Assembly (NCBI GenBank): GCA_024683035.1
Contig: JAIKYQ010000017.1
Location: forward strand, 1-36,017
Direction: 5' to 3'
DNA from: Eubacterium sp.
GTDB taxonomy: Bacteria > Bacillota > Clostridia > Lachnospirales > Lachnospiraceae
DNA: 36,017 nucleotides
This document shows positions 1 to 9,800 of this stretch, piece by piece. Positions within the stretch are counted from its first letter, which is position 1, and every line of letters starts with the position of its first letter. Under the pieces are notes generated by a model. It did no database searches and was not told the DNA's origin. It saw only the letters and a program-made list of their open reading frames with translations. The translations under genes and the position numbers were made by a program.

Positions 1-1
1 C

Positions 2-1267
2 GAAGCCTCGGTCCTTCTGGCCTGCGACATTCCGGAAAAGGTTAACGCCATGCTCCGGCTGGCAGAAGAGATCAAACTGGAATTTTACGGCAACCGCATC
101 GTGATCTTTGCACCGCTGTATCTGTCCAACTACTGCGTCAACGGCTGTCTGTACTGCCCGTATCACGCGAAAAACAAAACCATTCCGCGAAAAAAACTGA
201 CGCAGGAAGAAGTCCGTGCGGAAGTGATCGCCCTGCAGGATATGGGCCATAAGCGACTGGCGATCGAAGCCGGTGAACACCCGACGGAAAATCCGATCGA
301 ATACATTCTGGAATGCATCAACACCATCTACAGTATCCAGCATAAGAACGGCGCCATCCGCCGTGTGAATGTCAATATTGCGGCCACCACGGTGGAGAAC
401 TACCGGAAGCTGCACGATGCCGGCATCGGCACCTATATCCTGTTTCAGGAAACCTATCACCGGGAAGGCTATGAATACCTGCACCCGACAGGCCCCAAAT
501 CCGATTATGCCTATCACACAGAAGCCATGGACCGTGCCATGGAAGGCGGCATCGATGATGTCGGTCTCGGCGTCCTGTTCGGCCTCGACAAATACCGCTA
601 TGAATTTGCCGGCCTGCTGATGCATGCCGAACATCTGGAAGCTGCACACGGTGTCGGTCCGCACACGATCAGCGTACCGCGTGTCAAACCGGCTGACGAT
701 ATCGACCCGACCGAATTCGATAATTCCCTGACCGATGAGATGTTTGAAAAGATCATTGCCTGCATCCGTATTGCGGTTCCCTATACCGGCATGATCATCT
801 CTACCCGCGAAAGCGAAGAAGTCCGGAAAAAAGCCCTTTCCATGGGGATCTCCCAGATCAGCGGCGCCTCCCGTACGTCTGTCGGCGGCTATACAGAAGA
901 AGAACGCCCGCACGACACGGAACAGTTTGATGTATCCGACCAGCGTACACTGGACGAAGTGATCTCCTGGCTTATGGACCTGGGATATATCCCGTCCTTC
1001 TGTACTGCCTGCTACCGCGAAGGCCGTACCGGAGACCGTTTTATGGAGCTGTGCAAATCCGGCCAGATCCAGAACTGCTGCCATCCGAATGCACTGATGA
1101 CCCTGGCGGAATTCCTGACCGACTACGCCACGCCGGAAACCAAGGCCAAAGGCATGGCTCTGATCGAAAAAGAACTGGAAACCATCCCCAAAGAAGGCGT
1201 CCGTGAAATCGCCCGGAAGCACCTGGTCGATATTTACAACTCCAATGCGCGGGATTTCCATTTCTAA
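2..1267 (+). CDS. hydG: [FeFe] hydrogenase H-cluster radical SAM maturase HydG (5' end missing)
   Basis: HydG is a radical SAM enzyme that cleaves tyrosine to give the CO and CN- ligands of the [FeFe]-hydrogenase H-cluster, together with HydE and HydF. The reading frame is open from base 2 and the true start lies upstream of the window; 421 residues are visible of the roughly 470 usual in the family. The radical SAM cluster motif CVNGCLYC (CX3CX2C) follows the APLYLSNY stretch. The C-terminal auxiliary-cluster motif is also present as CTAC with a later Cys in the NCCHPNAL stretch. The gene ends FHF and is followed 80 bp later by hydF, so the two are probably co-transcribed. Identification is firm because both cluster motifs and the neighbour agree; only the N-terminus is unknown. 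Confidence 0.96.
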   Translation, partial: EASVLLACDIPEKVNAMLRLAEEIKLEFYGNRIVIFAPLYLSNYCVNGCLYCPYHAKNKTIPRKKLTQEEVRAEVIALQDMGHKRLAIEAGEHPTENPIEYILECINTIYSIQHKNGAIRRVNVNIAATTVENYRKLHDAGIGTYILFQETYHREGYEYLHPTGPKSDYAYHTEAMDRAMEGGIDDVGLGVLFGLDKYRYEFAGLLMHAEHLEAAHGVGPHTISVPRVKPADDIDPTEFDNSLTDEMFEKIIACIRIAVPYTGMIISTRESEEVRKKALSMGISQISGASRTSVGGYTEEERPHDTEQFDVSDQRTLDEVISWLMDLGYIPSFCTACYREGRTGDRFMELCKSGQIQNCCHPNALMTLAEFLTDYATPETKAKGMALIEKELETIPKEGVREIARKHLVDIYNSNARDFHF

Positions 1268-1347
1268 AAATAAACCGTCTTTCAGAAGAACCCGCTTTGG
1301 TACATGCCTCATGATCTCCGGCAATAAGATCAGAAAAGGAACTCCGT

Positions 1348-2628
1348 ATGAGTATGCATGACACCCCCGCTTCCGAACGCGTCCATATCGCTTTCTTCGG
1401 TGTGCGGAACGCAGGAAAATCCAGTGTGGTCAATGCTGTGACCGGACAGGAACTCTCCGTTGTCTCTGACGTAAAAGGCACTACGACCGACCCGGTACGG
1501 AAAACGATGGAACTCCTGCCGGTCGGACCGGTGCTGATCATCGACACACCCGGCATCGACGATGCGGGCGCACTGGGGGAAGAGCGCGTCCGCCGCACAA
1601 AGAAAATTCTGAATGAAACCGATCTGGCGGTACTGGTCGTATCTGCACCCGATGGCCTGCAGACGGCAGACCGGGAGCTGCTGGCTCTTTTTGCCCGGAA
1701 ACAGATTCCGTTTCTGATCGCTTTGAACAAAACAGACCTGCTGCCCGGGAAAACAGCCGATGGTTTTTGCCGGAAAGAAGGGCTCTCCGAAACGCAGGTG
1801 CTTCCCGTCAGTGCTCTTTTGCACACAGGGATCCGGGAGTTGAAAGAAGCGATCGGACGTACGGCCGTGGATACGGAAAACCGGCGTCCCCTGGTTGCCG
1901 ATCTGGTCAAACCGAACGACCCGGTCCTGCTGGTGGTTCCGATCGACAAGGCGGCGCCGAAAGGACGCCTGATCCTGCCGCAGCAGATGGTCATCCGCGG
2001 CCTGCTGGATGCCGGCGCCGTTCCCGTGATCATCCGCGATACAGAATATCCGGATCTCATATGCTCAGCAGGCGGTCTTTCCCACGTCGGTTCCGGTGCT
2101 GTCCGGGAAACCTGCGGCCCACGTCCGTCCGCACCCGGAATCTGCATGCGACCGGCTCTTGTCATCACGGACTCCCAGGTGTTCGAAAAGATCAGCGCGC
2201 AGACTCCGGATGAGATCCCGCTGACCTCTTTTTCGATGATCATGGCCCGGTACAGGGGGAATCTGGCAGAAGCCGTCCGCGGCGCCAAAGCGATCCGGGA
2301 ACTGCAGGACGGCGATACGGTCCTCATCGCCGAGGGCTGCACCCATCACAGACAATGCGGGGACATCGGTACAGAAAAACTGCCCCGCTGGCTGGAAGGA
2401 TACACCGGAAAGAAGCTGAACTATGCCACCGCCTCCGGCAGGGATTTCCCCGAAGATCTCCGTCCGTACCGGCTGGTCATACACTGCGGCGGCTGCATGC
2501 TGAATGAAAAGGAAATGCTCTCCCGCACGAATCATGCCGTGGATGAAGGGATCCCCATGACCAATTTCGGCGTCGCCATTGCCGAAATGCACGGTATTCT
2601 GGACCGCTGTGTGAAACCGCTTCTCTAG
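1348..2628 (+). CDS. hydF: [FeFe] hydrogenase H-cluster maturation GTPase HydF
   Basis: HydF is the GTPase and scaffold that assembles the 2Fe subcluster and hands it to apo-hydrogenase. In 426 residues it shows a P-loop GVRNAGKS at residues 18-25, a GTTTD switch near 44-48, DTPGID at 66-71 and NKTD near 130, giving a complete TrmE-like GTPase domain. The C-terminal domain carries the [4Fe-4S] ligand set, seen as CTHHRQCGDIG and HCGGCM. The start at 1348 is preceded by AAAGGA at a good distance. A second ATG lies two codons in, and I cannot choose between them with certainty. It follows hydG in the same direction. hydE and the hydrogenase itself are not in this window. Confidence 0.96.
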   Translation: MSMHDTPASERVHIAFFGVRNAGKSSVVNAVTGQELSVVSDVKGTTTDPVRKTMELLPVGPVLIIDTPGIDDAGALGEERVRRTKKILNETDLAVLVVSAPDGLQTADRELLALFARKQIPFLIALNKTDLLPGKTADGFCRKEGLSETQVLPVSALLHTGIRELKEAIGRTAVDTENRRPLVADLVKPNDPVLLVVPIDKAAPKGRLILPQQMVIRGLLDAGAVPVIIRDTEYPDLICSAGGLSHVGSGAVRETCGPRPSAPGICMRPALVITDSQVFEKISAQTPDEIPLTSFSMIMARYRGNLAEAVRGAKAIRELQDGDTVLIAEGCTHHRQCGDIGTEKLPRWLEGYTGKKLNYATASGRDFPEDLRPYRLVIHCGGCMLNEKEMLSRTNHAVDEGIPMTNFGVAIAEMHGILDRCVKPLL

Positions 2629-2684
2629 ACAGGAAAAACACTTCTCCATACAGGCAAACTCAGTGCCCTTTTTCTTCTCAACTG

Positions 2685-2693
2685 TGCTATGAT
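2685..2693 (+). promoter_or_regulatory. Extended -10 promoter for the MATE gene
   Basis: TGCTATGAT is an extended -10 (TGn plus TATGAT). No convincing -35 is visible at 17 bp. Transcription would begin near 2700, only about 20 nt before the ATG at 2721, which argues against translation starting at the upstream ATG at 2697. Confidence 0.5.
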
Positions 2694-2720
2694 AGTATGT
2701 CTGAAGAAGGGGGCCTGTTT

Positions 2721-4085
2721 ATGTTTCACAAACCACATCATTCCGTTAAGCGCAGAGAAATCGACATGCTGCATGGTTCGCTTGTCGATAAGCTTCTTCT
2801 GTTTTCCCTGCCCCTTGCCCTGACGGGCATTCTGCAGCAGCTGTTCAATGCGGCGGATGTAGCGGTCGTTGGCCGTTTCAGCAGCAGCGAAGCCATGGCA
2901 GCCGTCGGCAGCAATGCACCGGTCATCGGCCTTCTGGTCAATCTGTTTATCGGTGTTTCACTGGGAGCCAACGTGGTCATTTCCCGCTGCACCGGCCAGA
3001 GAGATGCCAAAGCCGTCAGCAGGGCCGTCCATACCTCTATACTGGTCGCACTGTTTTCCGGTCTGCTGGTGGCCCTGCTGGGAGAACTCATCGCGCGGCC
3101 GCTGCTTACCGCCATGTCTGTTCCGGGCTCTGTGTTTCCCATGGCCCTGGCGTATCTGCGGATCTATCTGGCAGGCATGCCGGTAATCCTCCTTTACAAT
3201 TACGAATCCGCCATCTTCCGCAGTCAGGGTGATACGCGCACACCCCTGCTCTGCCTGATCATTGCCGGCATCACCAATGTCGGCCTCAACCTGTTTTTTG
3301 TTAAGCAGCTGGGTATGGCGGCTGACGGTGTGGCCCTCGCCACCGTCATTTCCAATGCGGTCAGTTCTCTGCTGCTGTTCCTTTTCCTGCTGCGGTCGGA
3401 CGGACTGATCCGCGTCCGTTTCCGGGATTTCCGGATCGACCGCCAGCTGCTGCTTCAGATGCTGCAGATCGGCATACCGGCCGGACTGCAGGGCATGGTC
3501 TTCTCCCTGTCCAACATCACGATCCAGTCTTCGATCAACAGTCTGGGCGCTGCTGTGATGGCCGGTTCCTCTGCTTCTTTTAATGTGGAGATCCTCCCCT
3601 ACTATGTCATGAACGCTTTCGGACAGGCCTGCACTACATTTACCGGACAGAACATCGGAGCCGGACAGCGGGAACGCTGCCGTCGGATCCTGCGTCAGTC
3701 CCTGCTGCTGGCCGTCGTGTTTTCCTCTGCGATCTGCGCCCTGATCATTCTGGCACGTTATCCGATCCTGCGTCTCTTCAATACAGAAGAAGCCGTGCTG
3801 GCCTATGGCTCTACACGACTTCTCTTTATACTGACCGCTTATCCTGTTTATGTTGTCCTGGAGGTCTTTTCCGGCTGTCTGCGCGGCTTTGCCCGCTCCC
3901 TGGCCCCGGCCTTGATCACTGTCTTCGGTATATGCGGCACGCGGATCTTCTGGGTCCTGCAGGTCTTTCCTCAAAAGCCGACCTTCCCGATGCTGCTGGC
4001 AGTCTATCCCCTCAGCTGGGTCATTTCCGCCGTGATCATACTGCTTTACTACGCCCTGGTGAGGAAAAAACTGTATACCGTGTGA
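2721..4085 (+). CDS. MATE family multidrug/metabolite efflux transporter
   Basis: This is a 454-residue integral membrane protein of the MATE (MatE) family, which exports cationic drugs or metabolites in exchange for Na+ or H+. The N-terminus (LPLALTGILQQLFNAADVAV) matches the first MATE helix, including the conserved Q-x-L-x-N-A-x-D pattern. About 12 hydrophobic segments in two similar halves follow, as expected for the family length of about 450. An ATG at 2697 is in frame, but I chose 2721 because GAAGAAGGGGG sits 7 bp upstream and the extended -10 lies at 2688-2693. The substrate cannot be told from sequence. It is not obviously in the hyd operon, having its own promoter. Its TGA abuts the convergent glgP stop with no gap. 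Confidence 0.9.
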   Translation: MFHKPHHSVKRREIDMLHGSLVDKLLLFSLPLALTGILQQLFNAADVAVVGRFSSSEAMAAVGSNAPVIGLLVNLFIGVSLGANVVISRCTGQRDAKAVSRAVHTSILVALFSGLLVALLGELIARPLLTAMSVPGSVFPMALAYLRIYLAGMPVILLYNYESAIFRSQGDTRTPLLCLIIAGITNVGLNLFFVKQLGMAADGVALATVISNAVSSLLLFLFLLRSDGLIRVRFRDFRIDRQLLLQMLQIGIPAGLQGMVFSLSNITIQSSINSLGAAVMAGSSASFNVEILPYYVMNAFGQACTTFTGQNIGAGQRERCRRILRQSLLLAVVFSSAICALIILARYPILRLFNTEEAVLAYGSTRLLFILTAYPVYVVLEVFSGCLRGFARSLAPALITVFGICGTRIFWVLQVFPQKPTFPMLLAVYPLSWVISAVIILLYYALVRKKLYTV

Positions 4086-6551
4086 TCACCACCGGACCTT
4101 GATCTTTTCCAGATGCCAGATATCGTCCACATAGTCCTGGATCGTCCGGTCTGAGCTGAATTTGCCGGAATGGGCGATATTCAGGATCATACTCTTTGCC
4201 CAGGCACTTCTGTCCCGGTACTTCTGTTCCACCCGCTCCTGTGCCTGCGCATAGGGACGGAAATCAGCCAGAATGAAATATACATCCGGGTAGCTGCCGC
4301 CCTGCTGTACCAGCAGGGAATTGTGCAGATCGCGGAACATCTCCCGGTCGCCGCCGCTGTAGGTGCCGTCAACCAACTGATCCAGCACCCGGCGCAGCTC
4401 CCAGTCCTGATCGACGTACTGATACGGATTATAGCTTCCGAACCGCTCGTATTCGATGACCTGCTCCGCGGTAAGCCCGAAGATAAAGGCGTTTTCTTCG
4501 CCGACTTCATCCACGATCTCTACATTGGCACCGTCCATTGTTCCCAGTGTCAGGGCTCCGTTCATCATGAATTTCATATTGCTGGTGCCGCTGGCTTCCC
4601 GGCTGGCCGTGGAAATCTGCTCGGATACATCGGCAGCCGCAAAGATCATTTCGGCATTGCTGACCCGGTAGTCTTCAATAAAGACCACTTTGATCTTGCC
4701 CTGAATGCTTTCATCCGCATTGATCACACTGGCCACATTATTGATCAGCCGGATGATCAGTTTGGCCCGGTGATACGCGGCACTGGCCTTGGCGCCGAAA
4801 ATAAACGTCCTCGGATAGAACGGCATATCCGGATTCTCCCGGACCTTATTATACAGATACATGACATGCAGGATGTTCAGCAGCTGCCGTTTGTATTCAT
4901 GCAGCCTCTTGACCTGAACATCGAAAATGGAATCCGGATTCACTTCTACGCCGGTTGTTTCCAGAATGTATTCTGCCAGCCGGACTTTGTTTTCCCGTTT
5001 GATCCGCAGAATCTCATCCTGTTCGGACTTTTTATCGGCAGCCGCTGTCAGTTTTTCGATTTTCTGCAGATCGGTGACCCAGGTTTTGCCGACATGTTTG
5101 GTGATCCAGTCGGCCAGCAGCGGATCGCCGTGCAGCAGGAATCGTCTCTGGGTGACACCGTTGGTCTTATTGCTGAACTTCTCCGGCATCATCTCATAGA
5201 ATTCACGCAGCTCACGGGCTTCGAGGATCTCGGTATGCAGCTTTGCCACACCGTTTACAGAGAAACCGCTGGCAATAGCCAGATTGGCCATCCGGACCTC
5301 TCCGTTATACAGAATGGCCATCTTGCGGACGCGTTCTTCATCATTCGGATATTTCGTCTGGATCTGTTCTACGAAACGGCGGTTTATTTCATCCACGATC
5401 TGATACACCCGCGGCAGCAGCCGTTTAAACAGCTCGATCGGCCATTTTTCCAGTGCTTCCGCCATGATCGTATGGTTTGTGTAAGCGCATGCATGGGAGA
5501 CAACTTCCCATGCCTCATCCCATTCCAGTTTCTCCTCATCCAGCAGCAGACGCATCAGTTCCGGCACAGTCAGGGTCGGATGCGTGTCGTTCATGTGGAA
5601 GACAGCCTTTTCATGCAGCTTGCGGATGTCTTTGTGATCGCGTTTGTACCGGGCGATCGCCGCCTGCAGGCTGGCAGAGACAAAGAAATACTGCTGTTTC
5701 AGGCGCAGCTCTTTTCCGGATATGTAATTATCGTTCGGGTACAGCACACGTGTGATCGTACGGGCCAGGTTTTCCTGCTCGACGGATTTCTGGTAATCCC
5801 CTTTATCAAAAGACTCCAGCTGGAAATCCTCGATCGCTTCCGCATCCCAGATCCGGAGCGTATTGACGACGCCGTTTCCATACCCGACGATGGGCAGGTC
5901 ATACGGAACGGCCATGACCGCACGATAGTTGACCTGGCGGAAATGATTGCGCCCCGTTTCTTCATCATAATCCACTTCGATATCGCCGCCGAACCGGATC
6001 TCTTTGGCATATTCCGGACGCTTCAGTTCAAACGGATAGCCGCCGTTCTTCAGCCAGCGGTCCGGTTCCTCGACCTGCTGTCCATTTTTGATACGCTGCC
6101 GGAACATACCGTAATGGTATCGGATCCCACAGCCGTACGCCGCATAGCCCAGCGTGGAGAGAGAATCCAGGAAGCACGCCGCGAGACGTCCCAGGCCGCC
6201 GTTCCCCAGTGCCGGATCCCGTTCTTCGTCCTCTATGGCATTCAGATCAATATGCAGTTCCTGCAGTGCTTTTTTCACCTCTTCATACGCGGTCAGCGCC
6301 AGCAGGTTATTGCCCAGATACCGGCCTGTCAGAAACTCCATGGACATGTAATACACGATCTTGGGATCCTGTGTATGCATGGCTTTCTGCGTCTTCATCC
6401 AATTGTCAATGATCTGGTCCTTTACCACATAGCAGAGCGCCTGATACACCTGCTGCGTACTGGCATCCTCCAGTGTGGTACGGAAAAGATCTTTGATCTC
6501 CTGCCGCAGGGCTTTTTTAAAGATTTCTTTTTTTATGATCATATTCTGCAT
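4086..6551 (-). CDS. glgP: Glycogen (alpha-glucan) phosphorylase
   Basis: This enzyme releases glucose-1-phosphate from alpha-1,4-glucan ends using phosphate, in the cytosol, as part of storage-glucan breakdown. The 821-residue length is normal for GT35. The pyridoxal-phosphate motif EASGTSNMKFMMNGA is intact with Lys660 as the expected PLP lysine. The N-terminal DPALGNGGLGRLAACFLDS and the HMNDTHPTL stretches are also family hallmarks. The start at 6551 has GGAG six bases upstream on the minus strand; an internal ATG three codons later lacks a site at the right distance. It is monocistronic: no other glg gene lies nearby, ileS upstream is separated by 250 bp with a promoter candidate, and the downstream neighbour is convergent. 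Confidence 0.96.
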   Translation of the reverse strand: MQNMIIKKEIFKKALRQEIKDLFRTTLEDASTQQVYQALCYVVKDQIIDNWMKTQKAMHTQDPKIVYYMSMEFLTGRYLGNNLLALTAYEEVKKALQELHIDLNAIEDEERDPALGNGGLGRLAACFLDSLSTLGYAAYGCGIRYHYGMFRQRIKNGQQVEEPDRWLKNGGYPFELKRPEYAKEIRFGGDIEVDYDEETGRNHFRQVNYRAVMAVPYDLPIVGYGNGVVNTLRIWDAEAIEDFQLESFDKGDYQKSVEQENLARTITRVLYPNDNYISGKELRLKQQYFFVSASLQAAIARYKRDHKDIRKLHEKAVFHMNDTHPTLTVPELMRLLLDEEKLEWDEAWEVVSHACAYTNHTIMAEALEKWPIELFKRLLPRVYQIVDEINRRFVEQIQTKYPNDEERVRKMAILYNGEVRMANLAIASGFSVNGVAKLHTEILEARELREFYEMMPEKFSNKTNGVTQRRFLLHGDPLLADWITKHVGKTWVTDLQKIEKLTAAADKKSEQDEILRIKRENKVRLAEYILETTGVEVNPDSIFDVQVKRLHEYKRQLLNILHVMYLYNKVRENPDMPFYPRTFIFGAKASAAYHRAKLIIRLINNVASVINADESIQGKIKVVFIEDYRVSNAEMIFAAADVSEQISTASREASGTSNMKFMMNGALTLGTMDGANVEIVDEVGEENAFIFGLTAEQVIEYERFGSYNPYQYVDQDWELRRVLDQLVDGTYSGGDREMFRDLHNSLLVQQGGSYPDVYFILADFRPYAQAQERVEQKYRDRSAWAKSMILNIAHSGKFSSDRTIQDYVDDIWHLEKIKVRW

Positions 6552-6592
6552 ATTTTTCTCCGTTTCACCATTTGTTGCTCTCTTTTCATGAT

Positions 6593-6668
6593 TCGGGCAT
6601 GTTTCCAGAAAACGCCCGAAAAATCATATGCTGCCCGAAGTAATACCAATGCGCTTTACTTCGGACAG
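6593..6668 (-). other. Two hairpins in the glgP leader
   Basis: Two inverted repeats lie between the likely promoter and glgP. The first pairs 6631-6642 with 6657-6668 (12 positions, one wobble). The second pairs TCGGGC (6593-6598) with GCCCGA (6614-6619), with an inner GTTT/AAAC extension. Neither is followed by a convincing T-run, so a plain terminator is unlikely. An operator, an mRNA-stabilising leader or an RNA regulator are possible; I recognise no known riboswitch. Confidence 0.45.
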
Positions 6669-6676
6669 CCTGCCTT

Positions 6677-6705
6677 TTCTTAGCATGTTTTCGAAATAAT
6701 GTCAA
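6677..6705 (-). promoter_or_regulatory. Candidate sigma-A promoter for glgP
   Basis: On the minus strand, TTGACA (plus coordinates 6700-6705) is followed after 17 bp by TAAGAA (6677-6682), preceded by TGC as an extended -10. The -35 is consensus and the -10 is weak. The predicted leader is about 120 nt and contains both hairpins. Confidence 0.5.
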
Positions 6706-6801
6706 GTTCATGTATGTAAATTGCTTTTCTATATACAGTCGGAACAGACGGAACACTCCGCCATCCGGCTTCCGGGATTACGCCGATGACGTCCGTCCGG
6801 T

Positions 6802-9800
6802 TTAAACTTTCTCCACCCCCAGCATCACTTTTTCAGAATTGATATTCCACTCCTTGCTGTATCCGCTCATCTCGCCGATCCGGATCTCGTCGGCCAGCAC
6901 GTCATGGCTGATCTCATCGGCGTTGTTTTCCAGAATATCCGCAATCTTTTCGTTCCCCTGCGAGAAAACACGGATCCGGTCCATAACCTCAAAGCCGGCT
7001 TCTTTCCGCATCGTCTGGATTTTACTGACCAGTTCGCGGACGAATCCTTCCTCCACCAGCTCAGGTGTCAGCGTGGTATCCAGCATCACGGTTACGCCCT
7101 GATCTGCCTGGGTCACAAACCCTTCCGACTGGGCGATCTCGATCAGCAGGTCTTCTCTGGCCAGATCGATCTCTTCTCCGCCGGCATTCAGATGCACGCT
7201 GCCGGTTTCATTCAGCTCCCGGACAGCCTCAGCACCGTCCAGGGAAGCCAGTGCGCCGCGGATGGCGCCGACCAGCTTGCCGAATTTCGGCCCGACGGTC
7301 TTCAGCTGCGGCTTAATGCTGTACTCAACCCGCAGATCCTCGGCAAATTCCATGGATTTAATATTCAGTTCATCCTCGATGATCTCACGATAGAATTCTG
7401 AAAGCGTAAAATCTGCCTTGACATACATCTTTGCCAGCGGCTGGCGGTTCTTCATGCCGGACAGATTTCTGGCGGCACGTCCCAGAACTACGATCTGCAG
7501 GAGATCCTTCATATTCTCCTCCAGTTCCGCATCGATCCATTCCTGGCGGACAGCCGGAAAATCACAGAGATGAATGCTTTCCGGCGCATCCGGATCCAGT
7601 CCGCGAACCAGGTTCTGATAGATATCTTCTGTCATAAACGGGATCATCGGTGCAGCCGCCTTGCAGAATTCCGTCAGCGCGGTATACAGCGTCATGTAGG
7701 CATTGATCTTATCCTGCTCCATGCCCTTGGCCCAGAAACGCTCCCGGCTTCTGCGGACATACCAGTTGCTCATATCGTCCACAAAGGCCTCCAGTGCACG
7801 GGCCGTTTCCGGAACCTTGTAATCCGAAAGATCATTGTCTGCTTCCCGGATCGTCGAAGCCAGCCGGGACAGCAGCCACTTATCCATCACCGACAGTTTG
7901 TCGTATTCCAGAACGTATTTGGTGGGGTCAAACTGGTCGATCTCGGCGTACAGCACATAGAACGCATAGGTGTTCCAGAGCGTGCCCATGAACCGCCGGG
8001 AGTACTCCGTCACGGTCTTGCCGCTGAAACGATTCGGCAGCCAGGGGGCGCTGTTGATGTAGAAATACCAGCGGATCGCATCGGCCCCGTATTTTTCCAG
8101 CGCGTCAAAAGGATCCACCGCATTCCCTTTGGATTTACTCATCTTCTGGCCGTTCTCATCCTGCACGTGACCCAGGACGATAACATTTTCATACGGCGCC
8201 TTATTGAAGATCAGCGTGGAAATCGCCAGCAGTGAATAGAACCATCCACGTGTCTGGTCTACCGCCTCGGAAATAAACCGGGCCGGGAACTGCTGATGGA
8301 AGATCTCCTGATTCTCAAAAGGATAATGATGCTGGGCAAACGGCATGGCACCGGAATCGAACCAGCAGTCGATGACTTCCGGCACACGATGCATGGTTTT
8401 GCCGCATTCCGGACAGCGGATCGTTACTTCATCAATATACGGGCGATGCAGTTCGATATTCTCCGGACAGTTGTCGGAAAGCTCTTTCAGTTCGGCGATG
8501 CTGCCCACAGAATGCATCTTGCCGCAGTCTTCGCAGACCCAGATGTTCAGCGGTGTTCCCCAATAACGGTTCCGGGAAATGCCCCAGTCCTGTACGTTTT
8601 CGATCCAGTCTCCGAAACGTCCTTTGCCGATGCTCTCCGGAATCCAGTTGATCGTATTGTTGTTGCGGATCAGGTCGTCACGGACGGCGGTCATTTTGAT
8701 AAACCAAGACTCCCGCGCATAATAGATCAGCGGCGTATCACAGCGCCAGCAGTGCGGATACTCATGCTCGAAATTCGGAGCGGAAAAGAGTTTGCCCTGG
8801 GCGTCCAGATCCTTCAGCACCATGGGATCCGCCTTTTTGACGAAGATCCCTTCATACGGTGTTTCTTTCGTCATGCAGCCTTTTTCATCCACAAACTGCA
8901 CAAACGGAATATCGTAATCCCGGCACACACGGTTATCATCTTCACCGAAAGCCGGTGCCATGTGGACGATGCCGGTACCGTCACTCATGGTAACATAGTT
9001 GTCGCAGGTGACATAATGTGCTTTCTTTTTCTGTTTCTGCGCCGCAATGGCCACGCCTTCATACAGCGGCTCGTATTCTTTGTATTCCAGATCCTTTCCT
9101 TTATACTCTTCCAAGATCTCATAGGCTTTGATGCTGTCCGCATCCTGTCCCTCTTCTGCGTTTTCCGCCGCCTTTGCCAACGGTCCCAGAACGGTGTCCA
9201 GCAGGTCTTTGCCCATGATATAGGTATAGCCGTCAGCTGCCTTCACCTTGCAGTATGTCAGTTCCGGATTGACGCAGAGTGCCATATTGGACGGTAGGGT
9301 CCAGGGCGTCGTCGTCCAGGCCAGGAAATGCACATCCTCGCCTTTGACTTTGAATCGAACAATTGCAGAGCGTTCCTTGACCAGCTTATACCCCTGGGCA
9401 ACTTCCTGTGTGGAAAGCGGTGTGCCGCAGCGCGGGCAGTAGGGAACGATCTTGAAGCCTTTATACAGCAGTCCTTTTTCCCAGATCTGCTTCAGCGCCC
9501 ACCACTCGGACTCGATATAGTCATTCTCATAAGTGACATACGGATGATCCATATCACACCAGAAACCGACTGTGGCGGAAAAGTCTTCCCACATGCCTTT
9601 GTATTTCCAGACGCTTTCCTTACATTCTTTAATGAAAGGCTCGATCCCGTAGGCTTCGATCTGTTCTTTACCGCTCATGCCGAGCTTCTTTTCCACTTCC
9701 AGTTCCACCGGCAGGCCGTGTGTATCCCAGCCGGCTTTGCGGGGTACATTGTATCCTTTCATGCGGCGGTACCGCGGAATCATGTCTTTTATAACGCGTG

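Noticed and set aside
4170-6683. 837-residue plus-strand ORF over glgP
   Set aside because: It is the antisense shadow of glgP, which has every phosphorylase motif; the long ORF reflects codon bias and has no recognisable domain or ribosome site.
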